Source: Saccoglossus kowalevskii
Taxonomy: Eukaryota; Hemichordata; Enteropneusta; Harrimaniidae
Direction: 5' to 3'
DNA: 22,740 nucleotides
Assembly (NCBI RefSeq): GCF_000003605.2
Contig: NW_003105609.1
Location: 21,637-44,376 of the forward strand
A model generated the notes under the pieces. It was given only the letters and a program-made list of their open reading frames with translations, had not been told where the DNA came from and did no database searches. The position numbers were made by a program, and so were the translations under genes. Position 1 is the first letter of the stretch, and every line of letters begins with the position of its first letter. This document shows positions 9,205 to 19,721 of this stretch, one piece after another.

Positions 9205-9335
9205 AGTTCAATTACCCACCATAGACTTCAGTCAGTCAAAATGATTATTCAGCCCATGACGGAGAAAGAAATCTAGATCAGGGGAAGCCCCATGACCTTA
9301 AGATTCTCTTTCAAGTCACGTAACATCGTAGCAAA
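9205..9335 (+). repeat. Left inverted terminal repeat of the DIRS-type element
   Basis: The segment from ACCCACCATAGACTTCAG through GGAGAAAGAAATCTAGATCA to the GTCACGTAAC region matches the reverse complement of about 13020-13165, with a roughly 26-base insertion in the right copy and scattered mismatches. Weaker similarity continues to about 9390. Confidence 0.75.
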
Positions 9336-9789
9336 ACAATGCGGTTCAGTCAGCATTTTTTGACTGAGTTTTCTGAGGTTCTCCTACTGTTACCATTCGT
9401 AACAAGAAGACATGGTGTCTGGTGGACAATCAATTTTTATTAGGGGCCATGTGCTATTTTTGTACCGCACACACAACTCAGGTGACACATATTACCACTT
9501 TTGTTGATCTTCCTTTAGTTTCAACTGTAATTTCGTTCCATTTGAGCGAGCCTTGTTTGTTTTTTAGTGTAGCTGAAATGGACGACTAAAAGGAAGGAAA
9601 GCACTCCAAGAGAGCTTCTCACGTCCTGTGTTGTCATTCCAAAAGTTGACTTGGTCTTGCAGGAATTGCCACCTGGATTTCCCGGCTTGGAACCCCCATA
9701 ACAAATGTCATCTTTGTATATAATGCGATCAGGATTTTGGGATAGTTTCCAAAACTGCATTCACGTTGACGAGAATGATCATGTAACCT

Positions 9790-10700
9790 TGGGTGATGCA
9801 AGGTTTCTCTTTCCCGCTGCTGATCGCAGCCTACTGTTGCAGGTCAGGTAGGCAAACTGCAGGCAAAGCGAGTTGCCTCCACTGGAGACACCTCTCGGTC
9901 AGTGAACAGGAAAAAGCACACCAGAAAGCGATGTTCGCATTCAACGGGTGCTTCTTCCCGGGATCCCACAATCCCAGCTCTGACCTCCCCGTTGTTTGGA
10001 AAGTAGGTGGGGCTGGCTGCACAGGGTCTCCACCAAGGCTTAGTACTGCCGATGGGGGGGGGGTGCCATGCCTCCGATATGAAGGGAGACAGAGCAGGGC
10101 AGGACATTGGTTTTAGATATAATGCCTGCCAGTCAGGGATTGTACCAGGGATATTTCCCCGACCACAGTCTCCTTTATGGGTCACTTGTCCTTCGAAAAC
10201 CCGCAGATGTTTCCAGATAGGACTGACCGACTATCAGAGGTTTGAACAGACATGCCCTTGCTCACATCCTCAAAGTGAAAGGTGGTTTAGCCATGCATGA
10301 TTCTGTGAGTACAACCTCAGATTCTCTAAAACGTCTCTGTGAACCATGCGGTTGGGATGATGTGGAAATCTTCGGGCCTGATGAGCCGATGTTTATACCC
10401 ACACCCTCAATCCTGAAGCAGTCACTCTCGGGACGTGGCTTCTGGGATCCCAGACAGCGGGATCCAAGGCAACCAACAATGCAGCTCCCCTGGTCTGGCA
10501 TATGGGTGGGTGTTGGTCCCCTATGAAGAAATATAGTCCTAAGGCCCAAAGGTGGGCTACCTTATAACCTTTTTGCTGGACCAAGCGCTATCCGAATGGT
10601 GTGGTGTCTGTTACTGGAACCAGCAGAGTCTGAAGCCAAACCTCACACCTGAACTTTTTTGGGGGCGGGAAGGATAAAGGGGGATGACAGCATCATCTCA
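9790..10700 (+). other. Gag-position region of the DIRS-type element, unrecognised
   Basis: This part lies between the left repeat and the RT fragments, where DIRS elements carry gag. Short open stretches occur on both strands (for example 10242-10526 plus and 9844-10185 minus), but none has a motif I can name and they overlap in opposite directions. A run of ten G lies at about 10056. It is best treated as decayed element sequence, not as separate genes. Confidence 0.4.
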
Positions 10701-10799
10701 GTCACAAACAGTCCACCACGCCTTGAGAGTTGTGACCCATTAACATTTTAGAGTTTGTAGTCAGCACACTGGAACATTTTACGATGCGTGTCCAGGACT

Positions 10800-11760
10800 C
10801 TGAAGTGGTGATACACAGTTACAAAATTCTACTGCTATCCCGGCTCCCCTGTTGATGTCTTGCTGCGGAGAGGTGCCCTCAAAGCAAATGGAATTAGACA
10901 GGAGGTACACAGTTTGCCTAAGCGGCAAATCCGGGCTTCTACTCTCACATGTTTGTAGTATGTACACTAAACCAGCATGTGCTCCTCGGTCGGTTTTGCA
11001 TGGAGGCACCAAACTAGAGGTTTTTGGCTGAGCAGGTATGGCTAACACATGATTTACTACACCAATTAGGCTTTCTAAGAAATCTAAAAAAGTCCCATCC
11101 ACATCCGACACGTCAGTTTGTGTTGTGTATGGAGTTTAATGCAGGCATGGGGCGTCAATTGCAAGCTCATTGTCTAGAAATAAGTAGTCTAGCCGAATGA
11201 CTAGTCACCATTCCTTCTGTGTCTCTCTGAGAACTGATGCGTATCATTGGAAAGATGATGTCAGTTTACAGGGCAGTTCGCCAAGCTGCCCTGTGCAGCC
11301 GCTCGATGCAACACACTTTGTTGCATCACCAGGTACAGGAACTGGAGAGGCGAGTATTTATTTTAGACCAAGTGAGGGATGACTTGCCCTGGTGTATGGC
11401 AGACAGGGTGTCCTCTTGGACCCACTCACCATGGATATGGCTCTGATAACGGAAGCCTCCATCACAGGTTGGGGAGCGCACATATTGGACAAATAAGCCC
11501 AAGGAATATGGCCCCTGCACATCAATTGTCACCATTTCAATTGGCTCGAACTAAAAGCAGTGCACTTAGCACTAATACACTCTCATAGTTCAACAGAGTC
11601 CTCCTTTTCATGGACAATGCAGCTGTGTCTCCTACATCAACAAGGAGTGGCAGGTACCTCAATGTTCTGCTGTGGGATGGTTCCAAGATAGCCGTATTCA
11701 CCACACCCCAGAATGCCAAGCTCCCAACCCACGTGACACCTCTGCTGATTCCACGATTCT
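10800..11760 (+). pseudogene. DIRS-type reverse transcriptase / RNase H remnant
   Basis: About 10860-10960 reads ALKANGIRQEVHSLPKRQI, like the RT entry of DIRS polyproteins. 11031-11190 reads EQVWLTHDLLHQLGFLRNL then KKSHPHPTRQF, matching the RT C-terminal block with LGF.xNxxKS..xPT. The palm between them, including YxDD, is missing. RNase H follows: VRDDLPWCMAD, then ALITEASITGWGAHI (about 11440-11490), where DIRS elements have TDASxxGWGA, so the first catalytic Asp is Glu. HFNWLELKAVHLAL and FMDNAAVSPT keep the second acidic blocks. Frames change several times and stops interrupt the reading. It cannot make a working enzyme. Confidence 0.72.
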
Positions 11761-11929
11761 AAGTGGCGGGAATACATTGATTGATGTAGTGGAAGCGAGG
11801 TTGATCCATGTCATCTCACTGTTAGCCAGGTAGCTGATTCTTCCATCCATCTTTTTGACGAGTTAGGATTGTCTTATGCAGCAGTAGATGGCTACAGGTC
11901 AGTCTTTTTCACCCACCATTGAGAACTCT

Positions 11930-12620
11930 TTTAGAGTCAAGACTAACCGATTGTCATAGGAGACTGTTTTCTGCTTTTCATAAGATCCAGACCAAGATCT
12001 AGAGAACCACCCAATTAGGATTTGTCAGTTGGGTCGCAAGCTCTAAGTGGTCTACCTTTTGAACTGACATATTTAACATGAAAAACACTCTTCCTACTAG
12101 CTCTCGCCCCTGGTAGGCGTCGCTTTGAGTCAGGGGCATTGTCCTTCTCGGACGGTTGTGCCGCCATTTTGGGCAAAAACGCTGTGCTAAAGACATGAAT
12201 CAGGTTTCTTGTCAAAGACCAAATCCCAGAGCATGATCCACAGCCGATCGTTAGTTATCCACCTTTGACTAATATTGTCGACCGGGAGAATCAGGAACAG
12301 TTGTTTCTATGCCCAGTTCGAGCTTGGAGTTGAAAGATGTTGAGTCGAGGCAAGGCAGCATATACATGTTTGTGTGTTATGGCCAGGCTAGACCGGATAG
12401 ACCAGCCTCCCGACTTCCACTTCAGGTGGATTACTTCGACAGTGTTTACAACTGACTGGCGTCCACAGGGTCTACAAAGTCACCAAGTACGAGCACATGC
12501 AGTTAGTACAATTGCCAGCTTATTAGCTCTTGCATCAGGTGCCCCCTAGATCACATATTCAGGGAAGGCTTATGGAGAACGTAAAACATCATTATCAATT
12601 ACTAATTATGACATGCTATT
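11930..12620 (+). pseudogene. DIRS-type tyrosine recombinase remnant
   Basis: Joining short frames on the plus strand gives TLFLLALAPGRRRFESGALS near 12090-12135. FLVKDQIPEHDPQPI, NQEQLFLCPVRAWS (about 12290-12330) and HQVRAHAVSTIASLLALASG with a following FREGLWRT (about 12480-12580) come after it. These match the order in DIRS recombinases: FLLALASGRRRSE, FLxKNQ, LCPVRAL, RAHxVRALSSSWA and the RAGxWRS block before the catalytic tyrosine. In a live element this enzyme joins the circular DNA intermediate to the target. Stops and frameshifts show that it is dead here. Confidence 0.75.
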
Positions 12621-12810
12621 AATTGAGGAAGGTCTTTTTAGGGTGGGTCCTGTTATCATCAGTGAGACTTTGAATGTTGACCCAGTGTGGACAACCGCAG
12701 GAATCCATGCGCATAGACAATAGAGCAGTCTAGGCTACAGAAGTTTCTCTCATCATTTTCTGTTTTGCTCGGAAACCCAACACCTCTCGGCATCTGACTC
12801 TGCCTACAGT

Positions 12811-12910
12811 TCAAAATAGTCATTTTGGCTGACCGGATTCTATGGTGAATTGAATTTGGATATTATGAACCACCTATTCACCTAGTTCATACCTACCATA
12901 GACTCAAGGT
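12811..12910. repeat. Internal complementary region (terminal-repeat junction copy) of the DIRS-type element
   Basis: 12811-12856 resembles the right terminal repeat (13117-13160) in direct orientation. 12869-12905 (ATTCACCTAGTTCATACCTA and CCATAGACTC) is its outer end in inverted orientation. The two halves face each other like a joined pair of element ends, as in the internal complementary region of DIRS elements, which copies the circle junction. Confidence 0.62.
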
Positions 12911-13019
12911 CCCTCACAATCATCCCACTTTCCGTAGCAATTTGATTTATGTTCTCGTATACGGTGAAAACCGGAGAGTGAACATAAGACAAGATGGTGC
13001 TGACCCCTTGACCTTGGTG

Positions 13020-13185
13020 ACGTGCTACGTGACATGAAGAACAGTTTTGAGGTCATTGGGCTTCCCTGACCTAGATTTCTTTCTTCGTCATTGGTTGAAA
13101 TGCAGATTAATTTGTACAGTTCAAAGTAGTCATTTTGACTGATCAAAGTTTATGGTGGGTATGAACTAGGTGAATAAGCGGGTTG
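13020..13185 (-). repeat. Right inverted terminal repeat of the DIRS-type element
   Basis: Read on the minus strand it gives CTTATTCACCTAGTTCATAC, CCACCATAAACTTTGATCAG and AAGAAAGAAATCTAGGTCAG in the same order as the left end. It ends about 25 bases short of the donor of Ig exon 4. Confidence 0.75.
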
Positions 13186-13211
13186 AAAAACCACTGCCTA
13201 AATTCACTTAC

Positions 13212-13469
13212 ATTGTACATCCACTGTTGTTTCGGAAGCACCATATCCTTGTTGACTATTGTAAAATATATTTGTAGCCGTGCAAGTGTACACACCACTT
13301 TGAATTCTATTTATTGCTGGTAAACTAAATGTTTGTCCTATATGATCAATGTTACTTGGTGTAGTCCATTTCACTGTCGCATATGGATTGGCATCTACTA
13401 TACAGTCCAGTGATAAGGTTTCACCTTCAATTATTGTAACATCAACAGTTACACTTACTTCTGGTAGAT
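13212..13469 (-). CDS. Ig-domain exon 4 (diverged)
   Basis: This 258-base, 86-residue exon has an AATTGTAG acceptor, a GTAAGT donor and phase 1 at both ends. It opens with DLPEVSV and has Cys23 (LSLDCIVDANP), Trp35 (VKWTTP) and the F-strand motif GVYTCTATN with Tyr61 and Cys63, so it is a full Ig domain with both disulfide cysteines. It ends in TVDVQ like the three upstream copies but has a shorter C-D region and a different loop (IFYNSQQGYG) before the G strand. A DIRS-type element begins within about 30 bases of its donor, so the downstream intron grew by insertion right next to the splice site. The ligand is unknown. Confidence 0.87.
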
Positions 13470-14748
13470 CTACAATTAGAACAAATAAAATACAATAAAA
13501 TTAGAACACTTATACATCATGTGCTCAATATTATTACATATTCACTGCATGGTGACAAATATGCAAATAAACTACACTAGCCTCTCTAACGTTGAGTTTT
13601 CTTGGGAGTGGATACACAATTTCATGTGAATTCCAACACTTCGATTATGTTATTGTTATGTATATTTGAATAAAAAAAACTCTTGAATAATTGTGATGTG
13701 TATCCATGCTTCGCTCACGAAAATACGGCCACGGAAAACCCTGCATTATTCATGAAAATGTTTTGTGATATTATTCAGAATGTGACTCAAATGATGTTAT
13801 ATCCACAGTGTGGTTTATGCACTGGATTTAATAAGGTTGAGCCAGTGGTTACCTAGTTTCAATTCTTCAGAGAAACAGAAATAACCATCATTATTCAACT
13901 GTTACCATTTTCAATCATAAGTTAAATTTGTATGAATCAACCTTCCATTATTAAACTACTGGAATACTGTTTGCTGCACTGATTTTCTTTTAAATTGTGG
14001 TACATCTTATTGTTTGCATGGCTTGGAACCAAACTGCGTTATGTTGAAACATAACCAGACACACAGCAGTCATTGGATAGAATCATAAACAAAAAATAGT
14101 CATATTTTACTGAACTCAGGTAAAATACAAAATACAGGACTGATTTGAACGTTACTAGCCCTAACAATTATAGAATAGAACCTCACTGAAAATTATAAAT
14201 ACAAGTACTTGCCCGTATGTTTGCATGCATTCATGAAAACGAGCATGGGTTGGAAATATTGTGTAAGCTTGCACTCTCTATGTGAGAATTATAAATTGGG
14301 AACAGCAATAAATGATATGCGTTGATACACATAATACTAAATGTGCCAAACCTACACGATTCATGGTAAGGTGAAAAGTAATAAAAAAGGCATATCTTGC
14401 ACACCCACAACCCCCACACCCCTTCCCCAGAAACACAGACAGAGACAGAGACAAAACCAGTCAGATTCGCAGACTGCTCTGCTGTTATATCTGTTTGTGT
14501 GCAATATAATACTCATTATCTGAGATTCTGATTTAGGTCAAACATTAAACAAAACAAAAAACTTTGGACATCATTTTCCAATGATGTTAAATCCCAGGTA
14601 CTCACACAAAATAAAAGATAATAACATGTTATGAAATATACTAGTATGGGGTTTTACCCAATTGGAATATACCCATAGAATTCAATAAGCTTAATTCGTT
14701 AGAACCGTCTTCATCAAAAATTATAACCACTCTCTAATTATTACTTAC
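13470..14748 (-). other. Intron between Ig copy 3 and Ig exon 4
   Basis: Nothing coding is recognised. A short purine-rich run with repeated ACAGAG units lies at about 14430-14455. The only notable point is the left limit of the perfect duplication at 14723. Confidence 0.55.
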
Positions 14749-15008
14749 ATTGTACATCAACCGTTACTGATGAAGTATCACTTGGTGTTGAACTATCATG
14801 TAATGTATTTACTGCTTTACATATATAATCTCCAGCTTGGTTTTTATTGATATTACTCAACGTTAAAGTCCGTCCAGATTGTATCAGTGTTCCTGATGGT
14901 TTCTCCCATATATAACTTGGAGTGGGATTACCAACAGCAGAACATGTAGCAATGAATGTATCACCTTCTATGACTTTACCATTACTTGCATTGGTGATGG
15001 ATGTTGAT
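14723..15008. repeat. Perfect duplicate of 22455-22740 (left copy)
   Basis: This is the partner of the right-edge copy, carrying the Ig exon at 14749-15018. To its left the sequence (AAGCTTAATTCGTTAGAACC and onward) has no counterpart beside the other copy. The identity may extend above 15008, which the window does not allow testing. Confidence 0.93.
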
Positions 15009-15018
15009 TCTGGTGGAT
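14749..15018 (-). CDS. Ig-domain exon, copy 3
   Basis: This 270-base, 90-residue exon has a TTTTTAG acceptor, a GTAAGT donor and phase 1 at both ends. It encodes a complete C2/I-set Ig domain: Cys26, Trp38, then Asp64-Tyr65 and Cys67 in GDYICK, ending in VTVDVQ just before the donor. The final VDVQ is shared with the next exon downstream (13212-13469), which suggests all these Ig exons come from one ancestor. It is identical over all comparable bases to the exon at the window's right edge and about 95% identical to copy 2. It lies between copy 2 upstream and the more diverged fourth Ig exon downstream. Its function is an extracellular Ig unit with unknown ligand. Confidence 0.88.
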
Positions 15019-15515
15019 CTAAAAATAACAGTTAACAGTTACATTCGCAGTTGAATGTTATGACCCAAAGTACTTAAAATTATATATGTAACTTCTTGTT
15101 TGTGTGACTGAAAAAACAAACAGTTCAGACCATCAGTACCCATGTACTGGCGTGTTCAATTGTGTTAGGGATGTATCCGAGGGTCTTCCTTATTTGAAAA
15201 ATATGCATTGTTTTTTTTTCAGAAAGCCAGCTAAGCAGATGAACGAAAATTATAAATAAATATAAATAGATACATTCAAAAAAAATCTTTAAACATAAAA
15301 TCTATACAAAGTATAAACAACACATTGTTGTGTCGCCCACATTAACAATGAGAATAAGGAATGCGATTAAAAACAAACGTACATGTACAAATTTGAATGA
15401 AAGGTTGTAATTAATGTTCAGACTTAGCGGTATACAGTATCATGACTCAATAGTCAAGCTTGAATAACAAACAAATTGTTTATAATTTTTTTTACTTTGG
15501 ATACAAATTGTAGTG

Positions 15516-15890
15516 TTTCTAGATCTTAAAAAGGGACTTGGTTTGGTTTATCATATCACCCTTTTAAACAATTTATCAATTAATACCTGTGAAGTTACTT
15601 CTCTTCAGAGGTTTAAATCATGTCTTGACGATCGCTATTCATGCAAATATTTTCATACATAAACTGTGTGTTTCAAATTGTGTGTATCAGTGTATCCTTG
15701 GGTCATTATTGTTCAATATAGATTTCAATGTTTTACCACTCTGCATATATAGTAGCATCGACATGTATGCTGATGTTTCCACTATAATCACCTGTACAAA
15801 ATGTATATCAACAGAAATGAGGAGAAACACTATTACAATATAGTAAATATAGACGAGTATCTTACATGGAACCCTCATTGTGATAGTGTG
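15516..15890 (+). pseudogene. Jockey/CR1-type non-LTR reverse transcriptase remnant
   Basis: The plus-strand reading gives FLDLKKGLGLVYHITLLNNL, then FKSCLDDRYSC, LGSLLFNIDFNVLPL and SIDMYADVST, then IDEYLTWNPH. These follow the order of RT blocks in the CR1/jockey group: FLDLKKAFDxVxHxILLxKL, WFKSYLxDR, GSILGPLLFxIYINDLP, SIDMYADDTT. The frame shifts near 15585-15660. The catalytic YADD reads YADV at 15766-15777, and the D of the KAFD motif is changed to G. It is a short, dead fragment in the intron between Ig copies 2 and 3, antisense to the host gene. The exact clade is uncertain. Confidence 0.7.
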
Positions 15891-18800
15891 TTTTAAACGG
15901 AATGAAACTATTTATACGACTGTGTGCTAACAACTAGCTATATTTACAAAAGCTACAATTTACCCATTGTTCATTTATAAGAAAATAACCTTGCATGAAT
16001 AATATGTTTAACATTGTAAACAAAATGCATTAAATAATAAATTATCCACGAGTAAAATGAAAAAAAAAAAGTATTCCTTATTGTAGCCCGGTTATCCGAC
16101 TTCTCTCGTAGAGAAACTGTACCTTCAATTACCAAACTAGGAACGCCCTGCATACTTGTTACTGTACTAATACATTGTAATATTTAAACACAATTGTGGA
16201 AATTGATTTTACATTATTTTAATTCAATAGAAAATAAATTGGAACCTGAAGCGTTTGTCAGAACCCCTTCACAGTTCACAGAGGTATAACAAATATATGA
16301 TTAAAAAGTATAGTTGACTGTTCTTTTTGTCAATTGTCTTCGCTTTTTATTTACACAATGGGATGCCCCAGCTTAGATTTATAAATAATAATATTTATTC
16401 GCTAAACAACAGTGTTGTTATGAAACGCAATAAATGAATAATGGTAGACAACACCCGTCATTTATAGCATTGAAATTCCTTTTTATTGAAATATTTAATA
16501 TAAACATACATATATTTGACATTGAACATCCAAGCGTTTCACAAGCACTTTAAAGTAATGCTACCGGACAAAATATGTATGGTGTGCACATGTTTAAATA
16601 AACACCATATATGAGCAGTTTCAATAACATTGTGCATAAGAGAATTACAAGAGTAAAATCAAACCAATTATTAGGTTTCTCTAACCAATGAGGATTTGTA
16701 TCGCATATTCTTTTGCATATAATGGAATAGTGTTAATTTTAAGCATAAAATGATATCTAATAAGTCTTTGTTTACTTTTAAAACAATAAAGGCAATTTAT
16801 TGTTGTTTTCGTGTTTCATATTTATTGCAATAAACTACTTAAGTGACGCTTACGATCAAATCAAAAACAGCTATTTGTATAGAGATACCGGTACTCACGT
16901 ATTTTGTTTTTGTTTTTTGTTTTACAAAAAACGAAAATTTATTCATTTCAAGTTAGTATTTAGTGATATTGGTGACACCACCTGGCTAGTTTTTGTTGCA
17001 GCAGTTGTCACGTTGTCCGAGAGCAAGGTGGGGGATATTGGCAGAGAAGTGTCTGAACTTCAGTACACTCTCGATCCGTAAATGGTGGTGAAATATTTTC
17101 ATTTTATAATGAATAAAGAGGCTCTTAAATATCTCACTGGTTCTCTTTATGATCAATTTGCAAATAGGAATGATTTTCTTATATTTTGGCAGAAAACCGG
17201 CGATCCCAGGTCTTAAGAGCATCGGCTTCTGATACCACCGGCTTCGCCCAGATTTTTAATTTCATACAACTACAAAGTCTGCACAACATACCTAGATAAA
17301 GTAAATAAAAACATCGTGGTTTAATGTTCGTCCTGACTTTCAGCCCTTGATATTAAGTGGACCAGCCTTTTAATACTCCAACGATTGAAATTTTTTTAGT
17401 TGCTATAAAATTATCGGTCGTAAAAAATACCACTCTTGTGAGACGTGCTTTTGATACTAACCCTAGATCACGATCGACTAGACACAAAACTGCCGCTATT
17501 TTGTCTTCCTTGTCCTCTCGTTCGGAAAAAAACAATAAAGTCGCATATTTACTAATCATTTATTGAGTGCATATTATGTTTAAAATAACAAACGAGCATA
17601 AACATTGACTACAATAGAAATCAAATGCTTCGTTTTATTTGAGAAAAATGGGAACCATGCAAAAACGAATGTGTAATATTACTGTCTGTTCGAGGCGAAG
17701 ACATTCGGAGTCGTGTTCAAATAGATTGTTTACAGATAAGATCACATGTAAGGCTTTCTGTCACGTTGTGTAGCTCTACTGCGTAAAACAGAAAATGTTT
17801 ATCTTGAATAAAACTGACAAACTTCATTGCCGTTTCTGTTGGGTGTTTGCCTAATCCATGGATTAAGTGTGGCCACTTTGAATCGAAACCGCTAGACGCG
17901 GGGATTCAGCCTTCCGTTTCTCTGCTTTCGGCGTCGCAATAGCGGTTAAGGTCAGTAATAGGTTGAACCATGAAACGGATAGTCATGACCACTATATTTT
18001 GAATGATCATGAATAATATGAACTAAATAGTAGTGATCACTGTTATTATTTTATATATATCTCGCAATGTCTGGAACACTACTGAAAAAGTAATCGGTTT
18101 TCTATATTCGTGCTTGAAAGTAGACCAAAAGGTCCACAGACCCGTCGGTGAATACCGGTATCTGGATACTTGATCGATCATTTCACACGTGTTGTTCTGT
18201 CCAGCTACCTAAAACAGGCTGTCTGACGTTAATTACTTATTCATCTTTGCAAAACAATGCCCCACATAAGACAAAACGTTCTTTGAAACGGATCGGAAAC
18301 GGCCAAGATTGCGGGAAACAGTATCGGAGTTCGGCCCGACCAATGGCGTGTCAGCGAAAATTATAGAGTATCGGGCTGATATGCTAAAACCCTATGGGGA
18401 GAACACTGCTGAGAACTCTAGGTGAGCATAGTTGCGAATCATGATTGGAATCAAGTTGTATGAGATTCTGCCTTCGATTTAGTCTATTGATGAACATGAC
18501 GCACAAAGTGAAATTGAACTTGCGTTTATGAAAATCAGAAAAGGTCCTGCTTTTTCTTTAAACTGAAGAAAATGGCTGCATCAAGTACAACTGCGCATGC
18601 GTACTCGCCATATTGATAAAACCGCATAAATTTGATGTTTTTAGTCGTTGTATCTGCTCAAATAACATCCATCATGACATATTAAATCATTCTATACTAA
18701 AACTCGCAAATTTTCAGACCTTCCAATAAAATATTACCAGAATTTTTGCGAATACGTTATAGCAATATGCAAATTAGGCTACTCACTCAAGTCAAATATT

Positions 18801-19099
18801 CAATTTCAAAACCACTAAGTTATAAAAAGAGAAAATGCAATAATTAGCTAATTAATATGCATGGAATTGCACCAAAATCTAATCAGAACATCCACTCATC
18901 ATATATTTCATTTTAAATTTTAATTGAACTTGTAGATCTGAGTTATCAGTTGAACAAATTTTAGTCATGGCGTCAAAAAGTCATAGACACCGGTACCACA
19001 TACGTTCTGTTTTAAGGGATCTAAAACTTGCAAGCACAATATGTTACTATATGTTAATAAAGGGCAAAAAATATAGACAGTGCGTGTTGACGTTGGTAA
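15891..19099 (-). other. Long intron part with no recognised gene
   Basis: No Ig-like exon, RNA gene or transposon protein is visible on either strand. The section about 17860-18400 has more CpG than the rest and includes a CCAAT box (18340-18344). A palindromic TGCGCATGCGTA lies at 18592-18603, close to an AAAATGGC motif. Without a linked first exon I do not call a promoter. 16040-16075 has an A-run. Confidence 0.45.
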
Positions 19100-19296
19100 G
19101 TCAGCAAGTCACTCACTTGCATATCGGGTAGTTTGCTAATTGGGTGAGAATAATGCTTCATATCGCGAAAGTTAAATCACCGAGAAAATTGCTTACATAT
19201 CGTGGACGTTGCTGAGTCAGTGAGAATCCTTGCTTACATAGCCCAAAAGTTGGCTGCGTAACGTGGAATTAGGTTACATATCGACGATTGTCGCCA
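19100..19296. repeat. Degenerate minisatellite, about five units of 36-42 bases
   Basis: Recurring blocks read GTGAGAAT, then TGCTTACATATCG, then a variable GTTG/GTTA spacer: for example GTGAGAATAATGCTTCATAT, GAGAAAATTGCTTACATATC and GTGAGAATCCTTGCTTACAT. The first and last units are the most worn. It lies about 155 bases downstream (on the minus strand) of Ig copy 2. Confidence 0.55.
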
Positions 19297-19451
19297 TGGC
19301 AACTGTATTTTTTCTGGGATTTGCTAACCTCTAATTACAGTATTTTTAGTCACAGTTCAACTGATAATGATTTGATGAATATCACAGCAGAAACTTTACT
19401 ACAAAGTACACTACACCATATTACAAAAAGGGTTCACTGTTTAATACTTAC

Positions 19452-19721
19452 ATTGTACATCAACCGTTACTGATGAAGTATCACTTAGTGTTGTCCCATC
19501 ATGTAATGTATTTACTGCTTTACATATATAATCTCCAGCTTGGTTTTTATTGATATTACTCAATGTTAAAGTCCATCCTGATTGTATCAGTGTTCCTGAT
19601 GGTTTCTCCCATGTATAACTTGGAGTGGGATTTCCAGCAGCAAAACATGTAGCAATGAATGTACGACCTTCTATGACTTTACCATTACTTGCATTGGTGA
19701 TGGATGTTGATTCTGGTGGAT
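19452..19721 (-). CDS. Ig-domain exon, copy 2
   Basis: This 270-base, 90-residue exon has a TTTTCAG acceptor, a GTAAGT donor and phase 1 at both ends. The Ig hallmarks are Cys26 in the B strand, Trp38 in the C strand, and Asp64, Tyr65 and Cys67 in the F strand (GDYICKAV). It would form one extracellular Ig unit of the receptor. It differs from the 14749-15018 copy at 8 of 90 residues: D20R, S27F, V29A, I37T, R50W, S76G, S77T and P79L. Only about three synonymous changes separate them (codons 30, 48 and 53 by my count). The homology runs about 50 bases into the upstream intron, so the duplicated unit included intron sequence. Confidence 0.88.

Larger units (their letters stand above)
9205..13185 (+). 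mobile_element. Decayed DIRS-type (tyrosine recombinase) retrotransposon
   Basis: Inverted sequences lie at both ends (9205-9335 and about 13020-13185). Between them the plus strand carries, in order, a gag-like unrecognised stretch, RT fragments (about 10800-11190), RNase H (about 11300-11760) and a tyrosine recombinase (about 11930-12620). A junction-like internal repeat follows at 12811-12910. That order and end structure define DIRS elements, which integrate by a tyrosine recombinase and make no target-site duplication. All coding parts are broken by stops and frameshifts, and the RT palm with its YxDD box is deleted. The stretch is visibly richer in G+C than the neighbouring introns. It sits in the intron between Ig exons 4 and 5, about 30 bases from the exon 4 donor, antisense to the host gene. 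Confidence 0.8.

Noticed and set aside
9844-10549. Minus-strand readings of 95-113 codons opposite the DIRS gag position
   Set aside because: They are shadows of the plus-strand element, overlap each other in different frames and show no motif.
14400-14460. CRISPR-like or satellite array
   Set aside because: Only a few ACAGAG-type short repeats are present, without spacers or longer units, and the genome is animal.
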